Below are positions 6,900-15,673 of a stretch of 32,978 bases of DNA, in pieces. The first letter of the stretch is position 1. Every line of letters begins with the position of its first letter. The translations under genes and the position numbers were made by a program. The DNA comes from Treponema sp. Its GTDB lineage: Bacteria; Spirochaetota; Spirochaetia; Treponematales; Breznakiellaceae. The stretch is from positions 1-32,978 of the forward strand of contig WQWU01000030.1 in NCBI GenBank assembly GCA_009785215.1, given 5' to 3'. The notes under the pieces were generated by a model. That model saw nothing but the letters and a program-made list of their open reading frames with translations. It was not told the DNA's origin and did not search any database.

Positions 6900-7955
6900 A
6901 TGCCTTTTCTGATATTAGTAGTTTTGTTTCTCGTTGGAGCCATTTTGCTTACTCAGGGAAGGCAGGCATCCGGAAACTGGATACAGTTTTTTGCAAAGGG
7001 CAAGGAAGCCGGCTTTACAATTAAAGATATGGAGCAGCTTAGAAAACTGGTTGCTGCTGCCCAAATTAAAGATCCTGTTGCAATATTTAAGTCTCAAAAA
7101 CAATTTGAATTAATTATTCGTTCTATGGTAAATACGGTTAGATTATCCGGAGAACGCGGAGACCCTACAGTACAGTATTTTCTTTCTAAACTTTTTGACT
7201 ACTTTAAAAAAATAGAAATGGAAGTCTCTGAGAATAAAGCCCGTATTTCCAATTCCAGGCAGATAAGCGAAGGTCAGCCTTTGCGTGTTTTAGTCGCCGG
7301 TACAGGCGTTTATAAGTCTGAGGTTGTCAAGAATTTCGGCAATTACCTTACTATTGCACGTCCTGTTAATTCTAAAAATTCAGCTTCCATGCAATGGCAT
7401 GGCGTAAAAATATCTGTTTATTTCTGGCGGGAAGATGATGCAGGTTATGTTTTTGATACCGAGGTAATTGACGAAGTTTTTTCCAAGGGTATTTCATCTC
7501 TTAAAGTGGAACATAATGAATCTCTTTTTAGAACGCAAAAACGAAAATCGCTTCGTGTAAAATTCTGCAGGCCGGCATTCCTCTATCTTGTTGATGATAA
7601 CGATAATCCCCACAAGCTTGAAAAGTCTGCAGGGCTTATGTGCATGCTGGAAGACATTTCAGATACAGGCTGCGCTTTTAAAATTAACGGACAAGCTGCA
7701 GTGGGGCTTCGTTTAAAAGTGCAGTTTTCTCTGGACAGAATTCCAATTTGTATGCCGGCTACTGTTCGTTCTGTAGAATATTCACAGGAGACTGATACGT
7801 CTCTTGTGCGGATGGAAGCAGACCCTTTGCCGATTGGAACTCGTAACCATATACTGTGTGAAGTGTTCGATCTATTACCAGAAGATGATGAAGATGAATT
7901 ACCGTTTCGTGTATTGGAAGAAGAAGCGGATGCGGCTTCCGGCCAATCAGTTTAA
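6900..7955 (+). CDS. PilZ domain protein, membrane-anchored
   Basis: The 351-aa protein starts with a single TM helix (~1-18). A mostly helical region (~38-115) and a beta-rich part (~125-205) follow, and then a PilZ domain. The PilZ motifs for cyclic di-GMP binding are both present: RKSLR at 215-219 and DISDTG at 252-257. It probably tunes motility or envelope functions in response to c-di-GMP. The ATG at 6900 directly follows an in-frame TTG at 6897; AGAGG at 6885-6889 is 7 bases before the TTG and 10 before the ATG, so either may be used. A possible promoter is TTGATA (6825-6830) with TATAAA (6850-6855), though its 19-base spacer is long. The C-terminus is acidic. Confidence 0.85.
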   Translation: MPFLILVVLFLVGAILLTQGRQASGNWIQFFAKGKEAGFTIKDMEQLRKLVAAAQIKDPVAIFKSQKQFELIIRSMVNTVRLSGERGDPTVQYFLSKLFDYFKKIEMEVSENKARISNSRQISEGQPLRVLVAGTGVYKSEVVKNFGNYLTIARPVNSKNSASMQWHGVKISVYFWREDDAGYVFDTEVIDEVFSKGISSLKVEHNESLFRTQKRKSLRVKFCRPAFLYLVDDNDNPHKLEKSAGLMCMLEDISDTGCAFKINGQAAVGLRLKVQFSLDRIPICMPATVRSVEYSQETDTSLVRMEADPLPIGTRNHILCEVFDLLPEDDEDELPFRVLEEEADAASGQSV

Positions 7956-7971
7956 AATAAAGGAGAAGAAA

Positions 7972-8979
7972 ATGCATAAACAGATTAGTTTTATTACGTT
8001 GTTTGTTTTTTTAACAATGAGCGTTTTTTGTGATAATGCAAATCAGTTATCTGATAATCTCCATGATCAAAATAATAGAAATTCCGGTACATCCGGCAGC
8101 CAGGACATCGATGCGCTTTGGAGACAGTTTTTATCAAGTTCCAATGCAGATACAATGGCAGAAATATTAATAACTCTTGGAACATTAGGCAAGGGAAACA
8201 AACAGGTTATTGATAATCTTAATAATCATCTTATGGGAATGAATCTGCTTTTTAGATCCGGTTCGGCTGTTAATTATACTGTTGTATCTGCCTGTATTTC
8301 TGCAATTATGGAATTAGGCGACAGTTCTTCCTATCCTGCGCTTTTTTCTGTTTTATATGCAGGGTATCCTGAAGTAATTGCTTCGGAAGCGCAGGGAGCG
8401 CTGGAAATAATTCCCGGCAATTTCTATCAGTTCCTTTTAAACGTTATTCAAAATAATCCGCCGGATGAAAAATTTGCGGCTTTCAGGGCAGGCATGAACA
8501 GCGAACGGTTAAGTTTATCAGAGCGCGGTCAGCTTGCAGAACGTGCGCTTGAACAGTCTCTTAATGATACCGGTAATAATATTGATCTAACTGCAATGCG
8601 TTATTCTGCAGTTTTATATCTTAATCATTTTAGATGGACCCGCGCCAATGCGCTTGTAATTAGGCACTATTACCGCGTACAGTCTGATTTTCTTCAGGAT
8701 AACGCTTCCAAGGAACGTTTTATAGAAGCAATCGCTTGTCTTGGCGCAGTTGGAGATTCTGATGCTGCGCTTGTTTTGGGATTACAGCTTGGATTGATAA
8801 ATGCAAGAACAGAAAGTACAGGTGCTTTTGATCCTGATATTACAATGGCGATTGTCCGCGCTCTTGGCAATATTGGTTTTCATGCTGCATTTGATCATTT
8901 GCTTTCTGTCAGTAATTTATCATATCCTGAAGATATTCAGATAGCTGCCAGAGAAGCAGTTGATCGTCTTAAATGGTAG
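7972..8979 (+). CDS. exported helical-repeat (HEAT-like) protein
   Basis: This 335-aa protein has a signal peptide (~1-20, ending SVFC-DN). Behind it lie repeated helical pairs of the HEAT/Armadillo type, e.g. VVSACISAIMELGDSSSYPA, A-L-V-L-G-L-Q-L and AIVRALGNIGFHAAFDHLLS. Such repeats usually hold other proteins together in the periplasm. Cys20 might be a lipobox Cys, but Phe at -1 argues against it. The start at 7972 is fixed by AAAGGAG 8 bases upstream; the reading frame is open further upstream through the PilZ gene but has no reason to start there. The ComEC gene overlaps its end by 7 bases. Specific function unknown. Confidence 0.75.
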   Translation: MHKQISFITLFVFLTMSVFCDNANQLSDNLHDQNNRNSGTSGSQDIDALWRQFLSSSNADTMAEILITLGTLGKGNKQVIDNLNNHLMGMNLLFRSGSAVNYTVVSACISAIMELGDSSSYPALFSVLYAGYPEVIASEAQGALEIIPGNFYQFLLNVIQNNPPDEKFAAFRAGMNSERLSLSERGQLAERALEQSLNDTGNNIDLTAMRYSAVLYLNHFRWTRANALVIRHYYRVQSDFLQDNASKERFIEAIACLGAVGDSDAALVLGLQLGLINARTESTGAFDPDITMAIVRALGNIGFHAAFDHLLSVSNLSYPEDIQIAAREAVDRLKW

Positions 8980-10442
8980 TAGGATTAATAAATTATTTAA
9001 AAATTCCTCCTATTCAAGCTGCCGCTGCCGGCGCTTTAATTGGTTTTTATGTTTTATTCAGAATGCATTTTTTATTTGTAATTATTTTTTTATCATTAAT
9101 TTTTATTTCATTTAATCTGTTTTTTGTTTTAGCTTCCTTAAATACAGCATCGCGCAGATTGCACTTAATATCAATCTATTCTATTGTTATAACTGCAGGT
9201 ATTTTTGCCGGATTATTTGCCGCATACGAAGGACGCAGTAATGTTTATTTTTCCATTCCGGAAAATAGTGTAACCGGCATAGAAGGCAGATTACTGGATG
9301 ATCCAAGAATAGTTTCCGGCGGCAATATGATAGCTGTTGTTTCCATGTATACTGCATCAGGCAAAGATGGTTTAAGAGTTTCAAGCCGCGGCGAGGTTTC
9401 AGTATTTTTTTCGCAGGAAAACGCGCAGAAAATTCGTGAGTTCGGACGCGGCACTGTTATTTATATTGAGGGAATACCAGGATATTCCGGGTATGGCTGG
9501 TCGGTAAATGCACAATCTGTTCATATTGTTAAACCCGCATCTGTTATTGAACAAAAACGTACAAGTATAAGATTAAGTTTGATAAATCGTTTTAGTAAAG
9601 AAGATTTCGGCGGAATGTCACTTATTTTGCTTTTAGGAATAAGGGATAACCTGGATTCTTCTCTTTTATCATTATACAGGGAGGCAGGGCTGTCTTATAT
9701 ACTTGCACTTTCCGGAATGCATTTGGCAATTTTTGCAGCGCTGATTTCTTTTGTTCTAAGGAAACCGCTTGGTCTTAAAGGGTGTGCAATTGCAGGATCA
9801 GTTTTTATTTTTCTTTATTGCCTTTTGACAGGTCCAATGCCAAGTCTTTACCGCGCCGCTTTTATGTACTTCCTTGGAGTTGCTGCCATTATCGGCGGGT
9901 TTCCAAAAAAGACAATGTCAATTTTATCAGTTTCTTTTTTATTCCAGCTTATTATTACTCCAGCGGCAGGAAACTCAATTTCATTTATTCTTTCTTATTT
10001 AGCTCTTGCCGGAATCTTATTAACAGGTTTTTCATTATCATCGCTTCTTGCCGGCAAAATACCTGATTTTTTATTACAGCCTCTTTCTATTTCTGCCGGC
10101 GCTTTTTTGGCAACAGCCGGTGTCTGCAGTTTTGTATTTGGAATGATTGCGCCTATGGGAATAATAACAAGTCTTGTGATAGTTCCTCTTACAGCAGTAT
10201 TTATGACAGGTTCCATACTTTGGCTGCTCTTTGATTTTTTTTCCATTTCTGCATTTCTTAATCCGCTGTTATCATTTTTATACTGGATTATGGAAAAAAT
10301 AACATCTCTTGCAGGAATTATACCTGGTATTTCTGTAAACCCTTATTTAATTTTAATTTTTTCTTTGGGTTTGTCGCTGTGGATTATCATAATGGAATAT
10401 AACCGCCGTATGAAGCTTTTAAAGCTGCAGCTTTTCGATTAA
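8973..10442 (+). CDS. comEC: ComEC/Rec2 family DNA-uptake channel, core domain only
   Basis: The 489-aa polytopic membrane protein carries the competence domain with SYILALSGMHLAIF at residues 241-254. It also has the N-terminal region (TM helices plus a soluble OB-like segment ~95-190 with V-T-G-I-E-G-R-L-L) and then about eight further TM helices. In naturally competent bacteria this protein forms the inner-membrane channel for single-stranded DNA. Full-length ComEC proteins (~750 aa) end with a metallo-beta-lactamase domain; this one stops after the membrane part, as many short family members do. The frame is intact. The ATG at 8973 overlaps the previous gene by 7 bases, which suggests translational coupling. 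A competence role is unproven here. Confidence 0.85.
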   Translation: MVVGLINYLKIPPIQAAAAGALIGFYVLFRMHFLFVIIFLSLIFISFNLFFVLASLNTASRRLHLISIYSIVITAGIFAGLFAAYEGRSNVYFSIPENSVTGIEGRLLDDPRIVSGGNMIAVVSMYTASGKDGLRVSSRGEVSVFFSQENAQKIREFGRGTVIYIEGIPGYSGYGWSVNAQSVHIVKPASVIEQKRTSIRLSLINRFSKEDFGGMSLILLLGIRDNLDSSLLSLYREAGLSYILALSGMHLAIFAALISFVLRKPLGLKGCAIAGSVFIFLYCLLTGPMPSLYRAAFMYFLGVAAIIGGFPKKTMSILSVSFLFQLIITPAAGNSISFILSYLALAGILLTGFSLSSLLAGKIPDFLLQPLSISAGAFLATAGVCSFVFGMIAPMGIITSLVIVPLTAVFMTGSILWLLFDFFSISAFLNPLLSFLYWIMEKITSLAGIIPGISVNPYLILIFSLGLSLWIIIMEYNRRMKLLKLQLFD

Positions 10443-10459
10443 TTTTACCGGAGAATCTT

Positions 10460-11326
10460 ATGAATGCAGAAAATAGTATTAATTATAATTCCCCTGCGGC
10501 ATTAAAAGCTTTTCTTGAACAAGAAGGCCTTGGAATGCAGAAAAAATTCGGACAAAACTTTTTAATTAATCCTCAGGTAAGAAAAGATCTGGTACAGGTT
10601 ATGGAATTAAAATCCGGAGACTGTATTTGGGAAATAGGCCCCGGGCTTGGTGTTATGACAGAATTGCTTCTGGAAAAAGGAGCAAATGTAAAAGCATTCG
10701 AGATTGATAACGGTTTTATCCGTGTATTAAAAAATATTTTTTCTGAAAATAAAAATTTTACAATTGTAGAAGGCGATGTTATGAAAACATGGCAGAAACA
10801 TCCGCCGGTACCGTATCTTTTGGGCAATCTTCCATATAATATTGCGGCTGTTTTGCTGGCAGATTTTATTGAAAAAGGAAGGCAATTTTCCCGCATGGCA
10901 GTTACAGTACAAAAAGAAGTTGCACTCCGCATGATGGCATCTGCAGGATCGCCGGATTATTCTTCTTTTTCTGTAATGTGCGCATCTGTTTATTCTGTAA
11001 AACCAATAATGACAATCCGTCCTTCTTCATTTTTTCCTCAGCCAAATGTTGATAGCATGGGAGTTCTGCTTGTAAACCGTTTAACCGGTGAAAAGTTTCC
11101 GGAAATATTTTTTCCGCTTGTCCGTGCGCTTTTTGCATCAAGACGAAAGACAATAAAAAACAATCTTATAACTTTTCTTTCTCCCCGGCACGGAAAAATA
11201 AAAACGTTGGATATTTGCGCTTCTGTTTTGCACGAAAATGCTGTAAATGAGAATGAAAGAGCAGAAAATCTGGATTTTAATGCGTTTTTATCTCTTGCAA
11301 AATCCATAGATAATATGCGATTATAG
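10460..11326 (+). CDS. rsmA: 16S rRNA dimethyladenosine transferase
   Basis: KsgA/RsmA dimethylates the two adjacent adenines near the 3' end of 16S rRNA during small-subunit maturation. The 288-aa product shows the N-terminal KKFGQNFLINP, the SAM-binding motif WEIGPGLGVMTELLL, the acidic FEID and EGDVM, catalytic motif IV GNLPYNIAAVLL, and the C-terminal RPSSFFPQPNVDS. A good ribosome-binding site (CCGGAGAATCTT) precedes the ATG. It is 17 bases after comEC and 8 before the YggS gene, in the same run of genes. It is also known as ksgA. The assignment is secure. Confidence 0.95.
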   Translation: MNAENSINYNSPAALKAFLEQEGLGMQKKFGQNFLINPQVRKDLVQVMELKSGDCIWEIGPGLGVMTELLLEKGANVKAFEIDNGFIRVLKNIFSENKNFTIVEGDVMKTWQKHPPVPYLLGNLPYNIAAVLLADFIEKGRQFSRMAVTVQKEVALRMMASAGSPDYSSFSVMCASVYSVKPIMTIRPSSFFPQPNVDSMGVLLVNRLTGEKFPEIFFPLVRALFASRRKTIKNNLITFLSPRHGKIKTLDICASVLHENAVNENERAENLDFNAFLSLAKSIDNMRL

Positions 11327-11334
11327 AAACAGGA

Positions 11335-12024
11335 ATGAATATTGCCGGAAATATTGCAAATATAGAAGAACGGATTCAAAGGGCATGTAACAATGCCGGG
11401 AGAAAACGTGATGAGATCGTCCTTATGGGTGTAACAAAGTTCATTTCATTGGAACGAATAAAAGAAGCATATCAATCCGGCATTCGTTGTTTCGGTGAAA
11501 GCAAGGTAAAAGAAGCTGCAGAAAAGTTCGATTCTTTTAAAATTGATCATCCTGAGGCACAGCTTCATTTAATCGGCTCTTTGCAGAGAAATAAGTCTAA
11601 ACAGGCAGCGCTTTTCTTTGATTGTATTCAATCTGTAGACAGAGATGAACTTGTTGATGAACTTGTTAAACATTCCATGTTTAGGGCAGAGCCGCTGAAA
11701 GTTTTATTGGAGCTGCATACAGGGGAAGATACAAAAAGCGGATATGCAGATTTAGATGCTCTTTATAAAGCGGCGGAAAAAATTTTAAAAAGCGGCAATT
11801 TAAAACCTGCAGGTCTTATGACCATGGCGCCTTACACAACAGATGACAATTTGATTCGTTTGTCATTCAGGCAGCTTAGAAATGCGCAAAAAGAACTGGA
11901 AAAGCGGTTTCCGCCGTACGAAAACTGGAGTTGTTTAAGTATGGGGATGTCCAATGATTTTGAGACAGCTATAGAAGAGGGTTCAAATTTGCTGCGCATT
12001 GGCGGTGCAATTTTTAAGGATTAG
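11335..12024 (+). CDS. YggS family PLP-homeostasis protein
   Basis: This 229-aa protein belongs to the YggS/PLPBP (alanine-racemase-fold, type III) family, which binds pyridoxal phosphate and keeps vitamin B6 and amino-acid pools in balance. Visible marks are V-T-K-F near residue 35 (PLP lysine), CFGESKVKEA, HLIGSLQRNKSKQA, SVDRDEL, a lysine-rich GEDTKSGY, GLMTMAPY and the closing LSMGMSNDFETAIEEGSNLLRIG. The family more often has G-E-N where this has G-E-S. The only upstream AGGA touches the ATG with no spacer, which is unusual, so coupling to the preceding ksgA gene (8 bases away) is likely. Confidence 0.93.
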   Translation: MNIAGNIANIEERIQRACNNAGRKRDEIVLMGVTKFISLERIKEAYQSGIRCFGESKVKEAAEKFDSFKIDHPEAQLHLIGSLQRNKSKQAALFFDCIQSVDRDELVDELVKHSMFRAEPLKVLLELHTGEDTKSGYADLDALYKAAEKILKSGNLKPAGLMTMAPYTTDDNLIRLSFRQLRNAQKELEKRFPPYENWSCLSMGMSNDFETAIEEGSNLLRIGGAIFKD

Positions 12025-12031
12025 GAAATAA

Positions 12032-12523
12032 ATGAAGAAAACAATTTTTATTTTATTTATTTTTCTCATATTGGTTCCGGCGCCCCGGATAACAGCGCAG
12101 AATCTAACTGCTAATGAACCTACAACAGTTACTTTTGATACTACAGGTTTTCCGCAATGGGCAAAAGATTTGCGGAGATTCGATATAATTGCATTTGGCA
12201 CATTCCCATTTACAATGTTTGCTGTTACTTTTACCACAGATATGGTCCGCTGGAGTAATGCAAACAGCTATGACTGGAGCGAAGAAGGAAGGCGTTATGC
12301 TCCATGGCCATTAAAATCTGCTGGAGCAGTTGAAATGACAAATGATGAACTTGTCCGGACTGTATCAATTGCCGCCGGAGCATCGCTTACGCTTGCGCTT
12401 GTTGATTTAATCATTGTAAAAATAAAAAGAAATAAAGAACAGCGCCGGATTGAAAGTCTGCCTTCAGGTATTTACGAGATAGAAATTACACCGTACGGTA
12501 CACCGGAAGAAGATAATACATAA
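12032..12523 (+). CDS. small exported/membrane protein, unrecognised
   Basis: The 163-aa product has an N-terminal signal (~1-23, cleavage near ITA-QN). Two further hydrophobic segments follow, one around residues 50-72 (FDIIAFGTFPFTMFAVTFTT) and one at ~112-132 (IAAGASLTLALVDLIIVKIK), and then a short charged tail. I recognise no named family. It sits between YggS and RluD genes and its stop overlaps the RluD ATG by one base (TAATG), so it is translated as part of this operon. It may be a conserved treponemal envelope protein, but that is a guess. Confidence 0.7.
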   Translation: MKKTIFILFIFLILVPAPRITAQNLTANEPTTVTFDTTGFPQWAKDLRRFDIIAFGTFPFTMFAVTFTTDMVRWSNANSYDWSEEGRRYAPWPLKSAGAVEMTNDELVRTVSIAAGASLTLALVDLIIVKIKRNKEQRRIESLPSGIYEIEITPYGTPEEDNT

Positions 12524-13443
12524 TGCCGTGCCTTTCCCTTGTAATCGAAGATCAATTGTCTGCAGGTTTTAGGCTTGATCGTTTTATTTCAGAAAAGTTA
12601 AACCTGTTTTCCCGTTCGCAAATTAAGGTGAGAAACTTAAAGGCAAAAATAAACGGAAAAGATATTAAACTTTCCCGTATTGTTAAAAAGGGAGATTTAA
12701 TCGAATTAAACTGGATAGAAACGCAGCCTGCCGGTATTATTCCGCAGGATATTCCTCTGGAAATTATTTATGAAGATAAAAATTGCATTGTAATAAACAA
12801 GGAACAGGGGATGGTTGTTCATCCCGGAGCGGGAAACAGGCAGAATACTCTTGCAAACGCTTTATATTTTAAAATATTAAATAAAAGCGGAGAAATAACG
12901 GAGAGCGAACGCCCGGGAATTGTTCACAGACTGGATAAAGATACATCGGGAATAATTATTGCCGCTTTTAATGATGAAGCTCATGTATTTCTTGCAGATC
13001 AATTTAAGGCAAGAAAGACAATAAAAACATATATATCGATAGTTCAAGGCGCGCCAAAAGAAAAAAAAGGCCGCATAGAAACATTTATAACAAGGGATCA
13101 AAGAGATCGTAAACGTTTTACTGTTTCGCCCGGCGGCAGAACAGCCCTTACTTTTTATAAAGTTATTAAAAGCTGGAAAAATTATTCGCTTGTTTTACTG
13201 CGTCCGCGGACAGGGCGTACTCATCAGCTTCGTGTTCATATGCGGCATATCGGCTGTCCTGTTCTTGGAGACCCAATTTACGGAAAAACAGACAAAATGT
13301 TTACAGATGCATCGTTAATGCTGCATTCAAAAAAACTGGCAATAATTATTCCCGGCGGTACAGAACAGCGGGTTTTTTCGTCTGAAATGCCTTTGCGTTT
13401 TCTAAACGTTATTGAAAAACTTAACAGGATTAATAATGGATAA
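12523..13443 (+). CDS. RluD-type 23S rRNA pseudouridine synthase
   Basis: The 306-aa protein has an N-terminal S4 RNA-binding domain (~15-65, SRSQIKVRNLKAKINGKDIK) and a RluA-family catalytic domain. The catalytic Asp is D138 in HRLDKDTSG. Other family marks are VVHPGAGN, a T-Y-x-S/A-I-V-Q-G strand and RPRTGRTHQLRVHMRHIGCP. It converts specific uridines of 23S rRNA to pseudouridine, and the S4 plus catalytic layout fits RluD. The start overlaps the preceding stop by one base. A second, shorter synthase gene follows with an 8-base overlap. Confidence 0.92.
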   Translation: MPCLSLVIEDQLSAGFRLDRFISEKLNLFSRSQIKVRNLKAKINGKDIKLSRIVKKGDLIELNWIETQPAGIIPQDIPLEIIYEDKNCIVINKEQGMVVHPGAGNRQNTLANALYFKILNKSGEITESERPGIVHRLDKDTSGIIIAAFNDEAHVFLADQFKARKTIKTYISIVQGAPKEKKGRIETFITRDQRDRKRFTVSPGGRTALTFYKVIKSWKNYSLVLLRPRTGRTHQLRVHMRHIGCPVLGDPIYGKTDKMFTDASLMLHSKKLAIIIPGGTEQRVFSSEMPLRFLNVIEKLNRINNG

Positions 13444-14146
13444 CCATAATATTGATAACCCGTATATTCTTGAAGAAACAGAAAATTTTGCTGTTGTATA
13501 CAAACCTCCTAAAATGCACTGTACGCCGGGCGAAAGCGGATATACATTATTAAACTGGTATACTGCTAACTCTGCAAAAGTATTTGATATTATGCACAGG
13601 CTGGATTATGAGACGCACGGGCTTGTTTTGTTTGCAAGAAACGAAAAAAGTTTTAATTATTTTAAGGACTTACAGGACAAAGGTGAGTTTATTAAGGAAT
13701 ATTCTGCTGTTTGTCTTCATATAAACCGCGATGTTCCGCTTGAAGGGTTCCCTCCTTATTCTTCTGGTTTTTCCGGTATAGAAAGTTATTTTCGGCCGTT
13801 CGGACCTGGCAGGAAAGTGGTACGCCCTGTTTTGGAAGAAGGGAAAAAACATAAAGAAATTGCCAAAGATAAAGGCGGGTTTTATAAAACAGAAATAGTA
13901 TCTTTTAATGATAATAATTTTATATTGAGGTTAAAGCGGGGATTCAGGCATCAAATTAGATGTCATCTTTGCTGGATAGGGTATCCGATATTAAACGATC
14001 CGCTGTATTTCTATGATGTTTTTGATGATGAAACGCAAAGTGCTTTAGCACTTAGGGCACATGCCCTTTTTTTTACTGACCCTGAAAACGGCATAAAAAG
14101 AGAGTATAAGATCGAAACATTGAACAAATTAAATATTAAAATATAG
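13436..14146 (+). CDS. RluA-family pseudouridine synthase without S4 domain
   Basis: The 236-aa protein has the RluA-family catalytic domain but no S4 domain. The active site reads HRLDYETHG at residues 54-62 (catalytic D57), with the usual T-S-G changed to T-H-G. Later motifs are Y-S-A-V-C-L, LRLKRGFRHQIRCHLCWIGYPI and NDPLYF. It begins YILEETENFAVVYKPPKMHC. The start at 13436 is chosen because AGGA precedes it at proper spacing; an ATG at 13412 would overlap the RluD gene by 32 bases. It could be an RNA-specific paralogue of its upstream neighbour with a different target. The sequence between motifs is divergent, so the target cannot be named. Confidence 0.85.
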   Translation: MDNHNIDNPYILEETENFAVVYKPPKMHCTPGESGYTLLNWYTANSAKVFDIMHRLDYETHGLVLFARNEKSFNYFKDLQDKGEFIKEYSAVCLHINRDVPLEGFPPYSSGFSGIESYFRPFGPGRKVVRPVLEEGKKHKEIAKDKGGFYKTEIVSFNDNNFILRLKRGFRHQIRCHLCWIGYPILNDPLYFYDVFDDETQSALALRAHALFFTDPENGIKREYKIETLNKLNIKI

Positions 14147-14164
14147 TGAATAAATTGTTATTTT

Positions 14165-14174
14165 ATTGTACAAT
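14165..14174 (+). promoter_or_regulatory. palindrome containing a possible -10 before murC
   Basis: ATTGTACAAT is a perfect 10-bp palindrome and contains TACAAT (14169-14174), a fair -10. The murC ATG starts 5 bases later. The -35 region is poor (best TAGTGA, 3 of 6). It could be a weak promoter giving a leaderless mRNA, an operator, or chance in AT-rich DNA. Confidence 0.25.
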
Positions 14175-14179
14175 GAATC

Positions 14180-15673
14180 ATGGCGCAGGAAATGATTAAA
14201 CCCAATTCGTTTGTATACTTTATTGGTATTAAAGGTACGGGTGTTTGCGCTCTTGCAGAACTTATGTTTAATTCCGGAATGAAAGTAAGCGGAAGCGACA
14301 CCCCGGAAGAATTCTATACAGACGTCATTTTAAAAGAACTGGGTATTCCCTACCATGAAGATTTTTCTGCCTCGCATATTAATAGTGAAATTGACATGGT
14401 TATTTATTCGGCTGCCTATAGTGCAGATTCAAACCCTGAACTTGCAAGAGCGCAGGAACTTAATATTCCCATAATAAAATACACAGACGCTCTTGGTATT
14501 TGGTCTGCCAGATTTGATTCCACCGGTATTTGCGGCGTGCACGGAAAAACTACTACTACGGCAATTTGCGGAATACTTGTTAGAGCGGCAGGTGTTCCTG
14601 CGCAGATACTTGTTGGCAGCGCCGCACTGGATTTTGGCGGCAGATCTACCCTTAATCTTGGAGACAAATATTTTATTGCAGAAACATGCGAGTACCGCAG
14701 GCATTTTTTGTCATTCTGCCCAAAACGGTTAATACTTACTTCTGTAGAAAGCGATCATCAGGATTATTTTCCAACTTATGAATCTATCCGCGATGCGTTT
14801 GTAGAATACTGCCGCCTATTGCCGGAAGGAGGACAGTTAATTTATTGCGCAGATGATCCCGGCGCAAGCGAAGTTGCAGCTATTATAAAAAACGATAATC
14901 GCGGGATAGAAATTATCCCTTACGGGTTTCTTGCATCCGGCAGTTTTAAAGTTACTTCTTACAGCGTTAATAACGAAAGAGCTGTTTTTTCTGTTGCAGG
15001 AATTCAATGTGAATTTAAAATGCGTATTCCCGGCCGTCATCAGGTATTAAATGCAGCTGCAGGTTTGGCTCTTGTTTCATCATTGGTAAAGAGCGAAGGA
15101 GCATTATCGCTTAATAATGAACAGATTCAATCGGTTAAGGATGCCCTTGAAAATTTTAAAAGTACAAAACGCCGGAGCGAAATTATCGGGGAAGCGAATG
15201 GTATTATTTTCATGGATGATTACGGGCATCATCCTACCGCTATAAAAACAACGCTGGAAGGAATTAAAACTTTTTATCCAGAACGCAGATTAATTGTTAG
15301 TTTTATGTCGCATACATATACGCGCACGGCGGCGCTTTTAAATGAGTTTTCGTTTTGTTTTAATGATGCAGATATTATGATTTTTCATAAGATTTACGCA
15401 TCTGCAAGAGAAAATTATAAAGGCGGTGTAAACGGAGAGATACTTTTCGAAAAAACTGCCGCCGTTCGCGGCACCGTACGCGGTACCGTACGCGGTACAA
15501 TACAGGAAAAAGAAACTTTTTATTATCACGAAATAGAAGAAGCCTTTATACCCTTATGTGAAATGCTGAAACCCGGCGATATATTTATCACTCTGGGAGC
15601 CGGAAACAATTGGCCGCTTGGCGTAAAACTTCTTTCGTTTTTTAAATCAGTTAGCGGGGTGAATCATGGTTAG
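14180..15673 (+). CDS. murC: UDP-N-acetylmuramate--L-alanine ligase
   Basis: MurC adds L-alanine to UDP-MurNAc, the first peptide step of peptidoglycan synthesis, in the cytoplasm. The 497-aa protein has the Rossmann-like N-terminus FIGIKGTGVCALAEL, the ATP loop GVHGKTTTT (119-127), DHQDYF, the central domain with IPGRHQVLNAAAG, and the C-terminal FMDDYGHHPTAIKTTLEG. The family's E-x-D-E-S-D-x-S-F region reads AETCEYRRHF (168-176), a clear departure that might be lineage-specific. An in-frame 12-bp triplicate adds V-R-G-T three times at residues 429-440. Mpl, the recycling ligase, is the main alternative. There is no strong ribosome-binding site at the ATG. Confidence 0.85.
   Translation: MAQEMIKPNSFVYFIGIKGTGVCALAELMFNSGMKVSGSDTPEEFYTDVILKELGIPYHEDFSASHINSEIDMVIYSAAYSADSNPELARAQELNIPIIKYTDALGIWSARFDSTGICGVHGKTTTTAICGILVRAAGVPAQILVGSAALDFGGRSTLNLGDKYFIAETCEYRRHFLSFCPKRLILTSVESDHQDYFPTYESIRDAFVEYCRLLPEGGQLIYCADDPGASEVAAIIKNDNRGIEIIPYGFLASGSFKVTSYSVNNERAVFSVAGIQCEFKMRIPGRHQVLNAAAGLALVSSLVKSEGALSLNNEQIQSVKDALENFKSTKRRSEIIGEANGIIFMDDYGHHPTAIKTTLEGIKTFYPERRLIVSFMSHTYTRTAALLNEFSFCFNDADIMIFHKIYASARENYKGGVNGEILFEKTAAVRGTVRGTVRGTIQEKETFYYHEIEEAFIPLCEMLKPGDIFITLGAGNNWPLGVKLLSFFKSVSGVNHG
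15464..15499 (+). repeat. three 12-bp tandem units inside murC
   Basis: Three near-identical 12-bp units (gttcgcggcacc, gtacgcggtacc, gtacgcggtaca) encode V-R-G-T three times. They fall in the C-terminal domain of MurC between FEKTAA and IQEKETFYYH. The frame is kept. Confidence 0.95.

Noticed and set aside
14180-15673. Mpl (murein peptide ligase) instead of MurC
   Set aside because: Length, the FMDDYGHHPT motif and the N-terminal GIKGTG fit MurC better. The altered acidic motif leaves some doubt, noted in the entry.
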